From assembly GCA_002432425.1 (NCBI GenBank), contig DJEL01000040.1:1-35740 (forward strand): DNA of 35,740 nt, in the 5' to 3' direction. A model generated the notes under the pieces. The model ran no database searches, was not told the origin of the DNA, and saw only the letters and a list, made by a program, of their open reading frames with translations. Both the position numbers and the translations under genes were made by a program. Source of the DNA: Lachnospiraceae bacterium UBA5899 (lineage in GTDB: Bacteria; Bacillota; Clostridia; Lachnospirales; Lachnospiraceae). Numbering within the stretch: the first letter of the stretch is position 1; each line of letters opens with the position of its first letter. Below, piece by piece: positions 24,698 through 32,469 of the stretch.

Positions 24698-25528
24698 CTA
24701 CATCAACTCCCGACAGTTCTCTACATATTCAGAAAACAGACCCCCACCAATCTCATAATCTCTTAATGCAACTTCCTTGCAACTCATAACCTCAGGATTC
24801 AGTTCGTCAGGCAAAATACAAAGCAGGCATTCTTCATCCGACATCGGTAAGTCATATTTGGAAGTGCCGTACTTTTCATTAAAAACCCTGCCATTTACCA
24901 CATAAATTTTAGGATTCTCGTTCATAAGCAAGCGCTTCTGATTTAATGTTTCACTATAAAATCGGTTATATAAAAAATCAAGCATCTCGTCACTTGGCTT
25001 TGAAAAGTAGCAAAGTACAGTCTGGGAATCGAGCAAATCAAGAAATGCTATATCATTCACATAAATAAGCTCACACCATTTTGCACCATCCGGTACTTTG
25101 TAAAATGTGCGCTTCACGTGGTTTTTCCACAGACAGTAAATCCAGACATCGGCATAAAACAATAAAAATACCAAAAAAGGTAAACCGAAGTATGTCAGGA
25201 CACACGTACCACCAATAAACAAAACGATCATAGTTATAATAACAGCCACACCTTTTGCCGAGCCACATATATGTATATACCATTCTTCAATGTATTTGTA
25301 CCGATAGGATTCTTCTATCTCTGCAGGGTCTTTCATTTTTTTCCTGCATTTAATTACAAAAGGCGACAGAGTTATAATCGCAAAGGCAAGCATTGCCGAA
25401 AGTACAATAAATACATAGCTTATCTGCTCATTTTCCAAATTAAACCAAACATACAGACAATCAACCGCCAATATGAAAAAACCAATGCATTGCCAAAATA
25501 AATACGAATGCTTTTTTATGAATTTCAT
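24698..25528 (-). CDS. Four-helix membrane protein with cytoplasmic C-terminal domain (paralog 1)
   Basis: A 276-aa protein with two pairs of transmembrane helices (about 8-28, 36-57, 92-112 and 114-132) and a ~140-residue soluble C-terminal domain. That domain resembles the one encoded at 25623-26249: NPKIYVVNGRVFNEKY against KLKLYYLTGKMWNQRF, and ECLLCILPDELN against TQILCIAMGDLN. The function is unknown. AAAGGAA is 12 nt before the ATG, a rather long spacing. Confidence 0.6.
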   Translation of the reverse strand: MKFIKKHSYLFWQCIGFFILAVDCLYVWFNLENEQISYVFIVLSAMLAFAIITLSPFVIKCRKKMKDPAEIEESYRYKYIEEWYIHICGSAKGVAVIITMIVLFIGGTCVLTYFGLPFLVFLLFYADVWIYCLWKNHVKRTFYKVPDGAKWCELIYVNDIAFLDLLDSQTVLCYFSKPSDEMLDFLYNRFYSETLNQKRLLMNENPKIYVVNGRVFNEKYGTSKYDLPMSDEECLLCILPDELNPEVMSCKEVALRDYEIGGGLFSEYVENCRELM

Positions 25529-25622
25529 TCTATACTTAAATTCCTTTCCACTCCAATATACCTATGACAACTTATCCCACACCCAATCGGGTGCTGAATA
25601 ATGAATATTCAAATTGATAGAT

Positions 25623-26249
25623 CTAACCCCCTGTAACTATGTCGTCCAGATATCTTCCAAACACCATATGCTCATACGAAAACTGCTCCGTATTTTCTGC
25701 ATTGATATTCAGATCGCCCATAGCGATACATAAAATCTGCGTATCATCATTTACTTTGCAGGCAAATCGCTGATTCCACATCTTTCCTGTAAGGTAATAC
25801 AGTTTAAGTTTGCCTTCCGGCAATGCATTCATGCCGATTAACCAGTTGTACAGAATATTGAAAAATTCTTCATCCGGAATAGCTTCCATTCCAATAGTAA
25901 GTGCAGATTCCTCATACAGTTGATTCAGAATCTCTGCCTGTTTAACATCTATCTTTTCTATATTTTCCGCTCCCACAGGCACCGAAAACAGCAGCTTCAT
26001 AATACGTTTTTTCCGTAGCAAAGCATATGTAAGAGCTACTCCAAAGCATAAAAGAATTACAAGGAGCATGATAACTCCTGCTTTTACGTTTGCTCCCATC
26101 AAGCCAAATGCAGCTATGGTCATAATGATACACAAACAAAATATTGTCCCAAATATCACATCAAAACGTTTCTGATTTTTGTTGTTTCTGTTTCTCGTAT
26201 TATAGGCTCTGAACAGGGCTTCTTTTATACTCTTGTTGATTGTGTTCAA
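25623..26249 (-). CDS. Two-helix membrane protein (paralog 2)
   Basis: A 208-aa protein with a basic N-terminus, two adjacent transmembrane helices (about 28-48 and 53-72) and a soluble domain related to that of the neighbouring 24698-25528 product. The best start is TTG 26249, behind AGGAG at 11 nt. The likely operon order is this gene first, then the larger paralog 94 nt later; a small hairpin (CACCCGATTGGGTG) lies between. The function is unknown. Confidence 0.55.
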   Translation of the reverse strand: MNTINKSIKEALFRAYNTRNRNNKNQKRFDVIFGTIFCLCIIMTIAAFGLMGANVKAGVIMLLVILLCFGVALTYALLRKKRIMKLLFSVPVGAENIEKIDVKQAEILNQLYEESALTIGMEAIPDEEFFNILYNWLIGMNALPEGKLKLYYLTGKMWNQRFACKVNDDTQILCIAMGDLNINAENTEQFSYEHMVFGRYLDDIVTGG

Positions 26250-26299
26250 AATCTAACTTACTCCTGATTGATTATTTACTTTTCTTAGGTTATCCATCT

Positions 26300-26749
26300 T
26301 CACCGATGCTTTATCATTGGCGTAAAAAGTATCCTAACGTATCCTTCTAATATCTTTATTAAACGGTCAATATCTCTTTGATTTTTTCTGCCTACATAAT
26401 TGTAATTTGCAGTATCAAGATATTCTGTTTGGTTCTCACCATTCTTCTCTGTAAAATAGTAAGAGACTTGTGATTTTATTTCGTTTTCTACTTTGATAAG
26501 ATATTTCAAAAACAACTGCCTTAAAGATTCATCAAAATAATATAACTCTACAATATCCTCAAATTTCGTTCCATCCTTTTACTTCTTGGTTGTTGGATTT
26601 TTAAAGATATCCTTATATCCTCCGATTAATGAATAGTAGCTCGTCTGCCTTAAAATCTCTTTAGCATATGCCTCATCATCAATTTGCAGATTTTTCTCAT
26701 TCTTCAGTTTTTCTATTTGCTGATCATAACTCAAAAAAATCTTTGGCAT
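26300..26749 (-). pseudogene. Inactivated Abi_2 (AbiD/AbiF-like) abortive-infection gene
   Basis: The frame opens with ATG 26749 behind AAGGAG and reads MPKIFLSYDQQIEKLKNEK, continuing with ILRQTSYYSLIGGYKDIFKN, typical of Abi_2 proteins. A TAA at 26579-26581 stops it after 56 codons, where relatives have KKYKDGTKF (one Tyr codon changed to stop). The same frame then resumes with FEDIVELYYFDESLRQLFLK and YLIKVENEIKSQ, running to 26300. It ends early after RDIDRLIKILE; the usual C-terminal half of the ~300-residue family is missing. Intact relatives cause abortive infection on phage attack. This copy has a nonsense mutation and is truncated, so it is almost surely dead. Confidence 0.8.
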
Positions 26750-26769
26750 ACACAATGTCTCCTTAAAGT

Positions 26770-26886
26770 AAAAAAAGAGGAGACCCCGCAGGTTCTCCCC
26801 CGGTCGCAGGCCTCACAGGTTTCTGCAACGCGATCACTGTATTCAGCTTACTTGACTTTGAACTTCATGTCAAGCGGTTTCTACAG
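26770..26886 (-). ncRNA. Probable structured RNA upstream of the Abi_2 gene (abiF-motif-like)
   Basis: On the minus strand a -10-like TATACT (26894-26899) is followed by a CTTGAC/GTCAAG hairpin (26851-26874), a GC-rich middle with repeated CCTGCG/GCAGG elements, and a terminator hairpin (GGAGA-AC/GG-TCTCC, 26779-26798) with seven Us, all ending about 20 nt before the Abi_2 start. A conserved RNA called abiF has been described upstream of Abi_2-type genes; position and architecture agree, but I could not check the consensus. It could instead be a transcription attenuator for the Abi gene. Confidence 0.45.
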
Positions 26887-26961
26887 TCACTATAGTATAT
26901 GCTATTATGTATTCTTTAATACCCCAATATTTATGATGTTTCAATATCATGGGAGTCGATC

Positions 26962-27230
26962 CTATCTGTTAATTTCTCTAACATATATAGTACGTGCCAT
27001 AGCCTGTTCTGAAAGCATTCCTGCATCAAACAAATGCTTATCTCTTAATATATAAGTTGTAGGGATTGAGTCGCTTAACAGCCAGTTAGGACTTTTCTCT
27101 TTCATTATTTAAGCTGTATTATGTATAAGCTTCTGTCTGACCTAATTCTCCTTGGACCATTGGGCATCCGTTAGAAAGCCAGTCAGCCAGTTTATCATAT
27201 GCAGCAGTTCGATTTATGTAGTTGGGAAGC
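26962..27230 (-). pseudogene. Small gene fragments between the Abi region and the secreted-protein locus
   Basis: The stretch 26900-27292 has no convincing gene. On the minus strand it holds two protein-like scraps in different frames: PNYINRTAAYDKLADWLSNG, ending EAYT before a stop near 27125, and a 47-codon frame from ATG 27105 (MKEKSPNWLLSDSIP, then LFDAGMLSEQAMARTIYVRE) to the stop at 26962. They look like pieces of one decayed gene, of unknown family. Confidence 0.25.
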
Positions 27231-27292
27231 CCTCAAAAACTTTGATTACCCTACTAATCCTTATGTAATTCTGCTTTAACTCCATGTCGTAA

Positions 27293-27634
27293 TCACATGT
27301 CGAGATTTTGAGGAGATAATGTTCCCGAATAGGTTGCAACTGTTTGATTATTCACATACATACAAGAACGCAAAGTTAATGTTCCACTGTACATAATTCC
27401 ATTATGTTCTTCCGTCATGCTAATTGTCTTCGCTGGCGTGACCTTCCCGTTATAGATGATTTCCCTCGTTACAGAAATACTATCTTGTTCATATACAAGA
27501 AAATCATTAACTTGATAATCATCTTCTATCATAGATACAGTTTCAACTCTTATGCCTGTGTCTTGTGCATGCACACCTATCGGCAAACTCATACTCACAA
27601 CTATCATCAGAAATATCGTACATATTGTCTTCAT
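27293..27634 (-). CDS. Small secreted protein, function unknown
   Basis: A 113-aa protein with a signal peptide (about residues 1-23, ending GVHAQ) and a mature part of ~90 residues that looks all-beta, with a repeated pattern (MYSGTLTLRSCMYVNNQTVA, then TYSGTLS). It follows the XRE gene in the same direction at 17 nt, with AGGAGCAAAACGG before its ATG. It may be a small cell-surface or secreted partner of that regulator. No family was recognised. Confidence 0.6.
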   Translation of the reverse strand: MKTICTIFLMIVVSMSLPIGVHAQDTGIRVETVSMIEDDYQVNDFLVYEQDSISVTREIIYNGKVTPAKTISMTEEHNGIMYSGTLTLRSCMYVNNQTVATYSGTLSPQNLDM

Positions 27635-27651
27635 CCGTTTTGCTCCTCATC

Positions 27652-28353
27652 TTATTCCCAAAACTTAAACAAATACACTTCCGGTTCTGTATCCTCCCAA
27701 GAGGCGGCCTGCTTATATCCTTCATAAAAAGCAAGTTTTAATACTTCGACTTCAAAATCTCCTAGTTCACCTTGTTCCCATTTTTTATGTACCTGTTCAG
27801 AGTAGCCTTTGATTTCATCAACTGTATAGTCATGCGGACAAACTATTGCTATTTCATATATTTCTCCATACATTTCATCATCGGCATATCTTTCAGAAAC
27901 AATTCGGAAACCCGTATTTTTTTGACAGTACATCCATATTCCTAAAAAAGCAACAATAGCAAAGACAATTCCCACAATCAACAGCCTTTTCCCAGATCTG
28001 ATTTTCTTGCCTTCTTTTGATACTTTCTGCCCCGCTAACTCTTCTTGGATTAACCTCTCTCCCTCATGCTTATTTTGCTCCAACGGTGATTGCCGTCCAT
28101 CATCTTCACTCAGTACACCGCGCTCCTCTTCACATTCTATATTTCCATTAATCAGATCATCGCAAGATACACGGAACAAATCTGCCATTCTGGCTATCAT
28201 TTCCACATCCGGATAATTCTGTCCTCTCTCCCATTTGCATAAAGCTGACGTTGTCACCTGCAGTCTCTCGGCCATTTCGCGCTGAGTCATCCCGCTCTGT
28301 TTACGTAATTCAGCAATACGCTTTCCCAACTGTCCTTTCACAACATTATTCAT
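27652..28353 (-). CDS. Membrane-anchored XRE-family regulator
   Basis: A 233-aa protein: XRE helix-turn-helix at about 8-65 (IAELRKQSGMTQREMAERLQ, then VTTSALCKWERGQNYPDVEM), an acidic linker, one transmembrane helix (about 123-141, RLLIVGIVFAIVAFLGIWMY) and an extracytoplasmic C-terminal domain of ~90 residues (CPHDYTVDEIKGYSEQVHKK). This resembles the regulator at 23216-23953 in plan. It is divergent from the secreted protein gene at 28553 across a perfect 16-bp inverted repeat that overlaps its own -35, so autoregulation and control of the divergent locus are likely. Confidence 0.8.
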   Translation of the reverse strand: MNNVVKGQLGKRIAELRKQSGMTQREMAERLQVTTSALCKWERGQNYPDVEMIARMADLFRVSCDDLINGNIECEEERGVLSEDDGRQSPLEQNKHEGERLIQEELAGQKVSKEGKKIRSGKRLLIVGIVFAIVAFLGIWMYCQKNTGFRIVSERYADDEMYGEIYEIAIVCPHDYTVDEIKGYSEQVHKKWEQGELGDFEVEVLKLAFYEGYKQAASWEDTEPEVYLFKFWE

Positions 28354-28385
28354 AGCATTCTCCGCTTATTATAAGATATAATTGT

Positions 28386-28456
28386 ATTATAAATAATAAA
28401 AATACAATTGACAATATGGAAATTGCTATTTCTATTACATTTTCCATATTGTCAAT
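28386..28456. promoter_or_regulatory. Divergent control region with a perfect 16-bp inverted repeat
   Basis: ATTGACAATATGGAAA (28407-28422) and its exact complement (28441-28456) are separated by 18 nt. The left arm carries -35 TTGTCA of the XRE gene, 17 nt from a perfect TATAAT (28386-28391). On the plus strand TTGACA in the same arm (28408-28413) is 17 nt from TCTATT (28431-28436), a weaker promoter for the secreted protein gene. Binding of the XRE protein here would govern both directions. Confidence 0.7.
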
Positions 28457-28552
28457 AGACACGATCTTAAAGTTGGTGTACGCTTTTTGTGTAACCAAAA
28501 GATACCAGCATTATGAAATGCTCACGGTATACAAGCAAAGGAGGAATTCCGA

Positions 28553-28948
28553 ATGAAACTAAAAAAAACATTATTCGCACTACTATTGTCCACAGTACTA
28601 ATATTGGGAGCAAGCATTACCGTTTTTGCAAATAGCGGATCGACCTTGGTAAACAATAATACCATAGCTTATGGTAGCTCAGTTACTGAAAATACAGGTA
28701 CCGCATTTACCACTATGGCAGGCGGTTCGAATTCTGCCACAGTATCTGTATCATCAACCTATCATTATCACCAAAATGTAACTTACGAGAATTACACATC
28801 CGCTCCCAAATCTGCTTCTGGTGCAAAAAATGCAGTAGTGGATTTTTCCTGTGGCTCAGCGTATTCTACCAGTTATATTTATTCTACACACAATGCGACC
28901 GTAGGCGATGTGACAATGGAGCAGCGTACTACCTCGGCCAGTAATTAA
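28553..28948 (+). CDS. Small secreted Ser/Thr/Asn-rich protein (bacteriocin-like or surface peptide)
   Basis: A 131-aa protein with a classic signal peptide (residues 1-26, ending TVFA) and a mature part of ~105 residues rich in Ser, Thr, Tyr and Asn, with a single Cys. It has alternating beta-type patterns (SATVSVSSTYHYHQNVTYEN, then FSCGSAYSTSYIYSTHNATV). AAAGGAGGAATTCCG precedes the ATG. It heads the plus-strand run that includes two lipoproteins and an ABC pair. This recalls lactococcin-972-type loci, where a secreted peptide precedes a large membrane protein and an ABC ATPase, but the sequence is not clearly of that family. Confidence 0.65.
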   Translation: MKLKKTLFALLLSTVLILGASITVFANSGSTLVNNNTIAYGSSVTENTGTAFTTMAGGSNSATVSVSSTYHYHQNVTYENYTSAPKSASGAKNAVVDFSCGSAYSTSYIYSTHNATVGDVTMEQRTTSASN

Positions 28949-29008
28949 TTAGTGATATCATAGTATTTTTGTGATATACTACATATAAGATCATATTATC
29001 ATATTAAT

Positions 29009-29060
29009 GCATAAACATTCATTAAAAGGAATCCTCGAATCCGTAGTTGGCTGTTTATGC
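29009..29060 (+). promoter_or_regulatory. Leader inverted repeat before the solute-binding-like lipoprotein gene
   Basis: GCATAAACA (29009-29017) and TGTTTATGC (29052-29060) are a perfect 9-bp inverted pair with a 34-nt interior, in the 143-nt gap between the secreted protein and the lipoprotein gene. No U-tract follows. It may be a leader hairpin or a protein-binding site that sets expression of the downstream genes. Confidence 0.4.
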
Positions 29061-29091
29061 GTTATTTGATATTACGAACAGGTGAACGGAT

Positions 29092-30594
29092 ATGAGGAAA
29101 CATAATTCTGTAACAACATTAAAAAGATTACTGTGCATCATTTCTTTGCTGGCCATCACATTGGAAACTGGATGTGGAGGTGGAAAACGTAATACAGATA
29201 CATCCCCGAAAGAAGACAGCTTGACACTGGTATGGGCTGCTAATCCCTACTATTTTGGGGCAAATGCTTTCGACCTGCAAATTCAGGAAGAACTAAACCG
29301 CCGCCTTATCGAAGATTATAACTGTGATTTTCAGGTACAATTTGAATGGCTGTATGCAGATGGAAATGAATACCAAACTGCAGTTGCTGAGCGGTATCAG
29401 AGCCGGACAGCGACCGATATCCTTTTTACCGGACTTGCAAACCACGGGCAGCCCGGCACCTATAACAGCATGGTAAGAGATGACTTGCTCTATCCTCTGG
29501 ATGATTTCCTCACGGAGACAGAGGCAGGGCAGGTTCTCTACGCTTCCTTTTCTGAGATGTTCTGGCAGGCCATGCGCTGTGAAGGCCATATTTACGGTTT
29601 CCGGTGCGTTGACCCGCAAATGTATTATGATGCCACACTGTTAGTCAGGGAGGATTACTCCTCTGCCTTACAGCAATATGAAGAGATCTCCTCTATCCAG
29701 GATTTGGGGGATATCCTGGAGCATCTATCAAAGACCAGTCCGGATTCTTTGCAGGATACGTTGGGTGTGTATGTCGATATTGATGCACTTTGTAATTTGG
29801 AAGGCTATATACCGGTTATAAACGGTTATACCGGCCTCTACTTTACAGAGGAAAATGGTACAGTCAGGGTCATCAATGCAGCAGATGATGCATCATTTCT
29901 TAACATGTGGAAGGAAATCCAGCGTTGCAACAACGTGCTTACAGACAGTAGTGTCCCAGATGCAGGAACAGCATATCGGTCAGGTAAATACGTTTTTGCC
30001 ATTTTACCGACCACCCCCAGGATCCTATATGATGACCAGCTGCTTGTCGATACCCAGCCAATAAGTGTCAAGACTTTAAGGCAGGCTCCCGAGCCGCTCA
30101 TCTATGCCCGCAATGCGGTAACGGGCATTGCCTCCTGGTCAGAGCATCCAAAAGAGGCCATGAAACTGCTAAGCCTGATTGCTACACAGCCGGATTTATC
30201 CAACCTTCTTATTTATGGGATTGAAGGGATTCACTATAATCTGGCAGGTGGTATTCCGGTACCTGTTTCCTCAGGGAATGCTTATACCAAACTGGCATCA
30301 CCTGCCAACAGGACCATCTCTTACCGGGACGGGCTGGAGCCGGCTGATAAGACAATCCTATATCAGGAAAAAAACAGTGCTGCGGTACTCAGTCCGGAGA
30401 TACAATATGAGCTGGATTACACAGAATATATAGAGGAGCTTTCTGAGATTTCCGCTGTCTATGAAGCCCATGCATGTCTGTGGCTGGGAACCTGTTCGGA
30501 TGTAGAAGCCGAAGCAGAAAAGCTGTCACAGGAGCTGCAGGCCGTCGACGTGGACAAGTTGGTTAAAAAGCTGAACAAAATGTTAGGAAATTAA
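29092..30594 (+). CDS. Solute-binding-protein-like lipoprotein (SBP family 1 fold)
   Basis: A 500-aa lipoprotein: signal peptide with lipobox LETGC, then a domain like family 1 extracellular binding proteins (SLTLVWAANPYYFGANAFDL, later GKYVFAILPTTPRI and EAMKLLSLIATQPDLSNLLI), with a helical C-terminal tail. Such proteins usually deliver sugars to MalFG-type permeases, but no such permease is present. It sits instead with an ABC-2-like pair, so it may bind a peptide or serve as a receptor or immunity lipoprotein. GGTGAACGGAT precedes the ATG. The next gene starts 11 nt later. Confidence 0.7.
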   Translation: MRKHNSVTTLKRLLCIISLLAITLETGCGGGKRNTDTSPKEDSLTLVWAANPYYFGANAFDLQIQEELNRRLIEDYNCDFQVQFEWLYADGNEYQTAVAERYQSRTATDILFTGLANHGQPGTYNSMVRDDLLYPLDDFLTETEAGQVLYASFSEMFWQAMRCEGHIYGFRCVDPQMYYDATLLVREDYSSALQQYEEISSIQDLGDILEHLSKTSPDSLQDTLGVYVDIDALCNLEGYIPVINGYTGLYFTEENGTVRVINAADDASFLNMWKEIQRCNNVLTDSSVPDAGTAYRSGKYVFAILPTTPRILYDDQLLVDTQPISVKTLRQAPEPLIYARNAVTGIASWSEHPKEAMKLLSLIATQPDLSNLLIYGIEGIHYNLAGGIPVPVSSGNAYTKLASPANRTISYRDGLEPADKTILYQEKNSAAVLSPEIQYELDYTEYIEELSEISAVYEAHACLWLGTCSDVEAEAEKLSQELQAVDVDKLVKKLNKMLGN

Positions 30595-30605
30595 GAGGGA
30601 TCGTT

Positions 30606-31721
30606 ATGGGCAAAAGACAAAGTATTTTATTACTGTGCTTATCCTTACTTTTAACTTCATTGTCAGGTTGTGGAGCTGGCAACTCAGCTGCCGGGGATGA
30701 TGCACATTACATACCTGTTTTTGGATGTTTGGGTGAAACCGGTTCTGTCTATGAAGCAAACGGGATTTTATATTATACAGACTATGCCACCGGAGAAAAT
30801 GGCGTTCTGTGCAGCAAACCCAACTGCATCCATGAGCCGTATTCCTCATCCAATACAGAGCCATACTGTGAAGCAGCATTGCCAAACGGTAACTTGTCTG
30901 TCTCTCTTTTGTCCGGGAACTCGCTGTATGTCATGACAACCGATTTTACCGGCACAGAAATTTATACAAAACAGGTATATGGCGAGACCTGGGCAAAGCT
31001 GTTGGAAATACCTTATGGATTTTCGTCCGGACTGCAACGCCGTATCTATGATAAAAAACTGTATTTTACCGCAGCTTCTTATGAGCACGAAACAGACATT
31101 ACCGGAGAGGAAATGCCTGCCCTGCAATCCTTTCCTTTTTTGATTGAAGTTGATCTGGACCGGCGCACATACCGAACACTTACAGAATACGAAGATGGAA
31201 GCTCCTGTACGGACGTACTGTTCATCGAGGGAGATTCTCTTTATTACGAAACAGAGTATCCCATCCGGGATACCTATGAAACCACATACCGGGTGTGTAT
31301 ATACAGTCTCAATCTGAATACTCTGGAGTCGGAGTATCTGTTTACCACGGATGCCTCCCATGTCTTTTTAGGCGCACATGAGGGTACCGTTTACACATGT
31401 GGAACAGCCGGGCTCATGATGCTTACAGAGGATGGTACCTGGCTTCCCGCCTGTCAGACAGATACCTGCACAAGCGGGTATTCTTATGAAGACGGTATCT
31501 TACTGTCCGTCCGGCAGGACAATAGCGCTTCCATCCTGCATTATGATTACAAAACCGGGAAAGTATCGGATGTACCGGCGCTGCCCCAAAATGGTTACCT
31601 GTTTGATGTGATGGGCGACTGGGTGCTTGCAATTACAGAAAACGGTGATATTGCCGCTGTCCCTATAGAGGACTTATTATCAGGCAGGGCGCAATATACC
31701 GCAACGTGGCGTCCTTATTAA
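30606..31721 (+). CDS. Lipoprotein with probable beta-propeller, function unknown
   Basis: A 371-aa lipoprotein (lipobox LSGC). The body is built of repeated short strand motifs (NGILYYTDYATG, GNSLYVMTTD, GDSLYYETEY, EGTVYTCGTA, DGILLSVRQD), suggesting a propeller as in DUF5050-like proteins. Near the N-terminus VLCSKPNCIHE resembles the C-x4-C-x-H element I recall from many Lachnospiraceae lipoproteins. GAGGGATCGTT precedes the ATG. It is coupled between the binding-like lipoprotein and the ABC ATPase and is probably an extracellular part of the same system. Confidence 0.65.
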   Translation: MGKRQSILLLCLSLLLTSLSGCGAGNSAAGDDAHYIPVFGCLGETGSVYEANGILYYTDYATGENGVLCSKPNCIHEPYSSSNTEPYCEAALPNGNLSVSLLSGNSLYVMTTDFTGTEIYTKQVYGETWAKLLEIPYGFSSGLQRRIYDKKLYFTAASYEHETDITGEEMPALQSFPFLIEVDLDRRTYRTLTEYEDGSSCTDVLFIEGDSLYYETEYPIRDTYETTYRVCIYSLNLNTLESEYLFTTDASHVFLGAHEGTVYTCGTAGLMMLTEDGTWLPACQTDTCTSGYSYEDGILLSVRQDNSASILHYDYKTGKVSDVPALPQNGYLFDVMGDWVLAITENGDIAAVPIEDLLSGRAQYTATWRPY

Positions 31722-31743
31722 GAATATGGGGGGAACTATCACT

Positions 31744-32469
31744 ATGGAATTGATGCTGTCGGGAGTCACAAAAAACTATGGGCATTTTACAGCCTTACAG
31801 GATTTTACCTACGTTTTTAAGGAAGGGGTCTATGGATTGCTGGGGCCGAATGGGGCTGGTAAAAGTACGCTGATGAACCTGATTACGGGAAATCTTTCCC
31901 CTGACCGGGGAGAGATTCTGCTGAATGGTAAAAGCATAAAAGATTTAGGTATCTCCTATCTGAAGCATATCGGGTTTGTCCCTCAGCAACAGAATCTATA
32001 TCCTACTTTTACAGGAAAGAGATTTCTATACTATATGGCTGCATTAAAAGGCATGGATAAAAAGAGGGCCGACCTGGAAATACCTGAAATACTTAATATG
32101 TTAAATCTGACGAAGCAGCAGGATAAAAAAATCAGGGAATATTCCGGTGGTATGAAACAACGACTGCTGATTGGTCAGGCTCTGTTAGATCACCCGTCCA
32201 TCCTCATATTTGACGAGCCCACAGCCGGACTGGACCCAAAGGAAAGAATCGGCATCCGAAATATTATCTCCGGGTTCTCTGAGGATAGAATTGTGATTTT
32301 TGCTACCCACGTGGTATCAGATGTAGAAAAAGCGGCAACGGAAGTCCTTTTCTTAAAAGATGGTCTGCTGTTGCCTGCCCAGAAGGAAACACAGGACTGG
32401 AAGGATAAAAAGATTTCTCTGGAGGAAGTGTATCTGCACTTTTTCGGGGATGAGGGGATGTCATTATGA
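31744..32469 (+). CDS. ABC transporter ATPase
   Basis: A 241-aa ATPase with Walker A GPNGAGKST, Q-loop PQQQNLYP, signature YSGGMKQRL, Walker B ILIFDEPTAGLDP and switch ATHVV. It resembles exporter and bacteriocin-immunity ATPases of the BcrA/NatA kind. The start is ATG 31744, with GGGGGGAA upstream; an in-frame ATG at 31726 overlaps that site and has none itself. It overlaps the permease gene by ATGA, so the two form one complex. Confidence 0.85.
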   Translation: MELMLSGVTKNYGHFTALQDFTYVFKEGVYGLLGPNGAGKSTLMNLITGNLSPDRGEILLNGKSIKDLGISYLKHIGFVPQQQNLYPTFTGKRFLYYMAALKGMDKKRADLEIPEILNMLNLTKQQDKKIREYSGGMKQRLLIGQALLDHPSILIFDEPTAGLDPKERIGIRNIISGFSEDRIVIFATHVVSDVEKAATEVLFLKDGLLLPAQKETQDWKDKKISLEEVYLHFFGDEGMSL

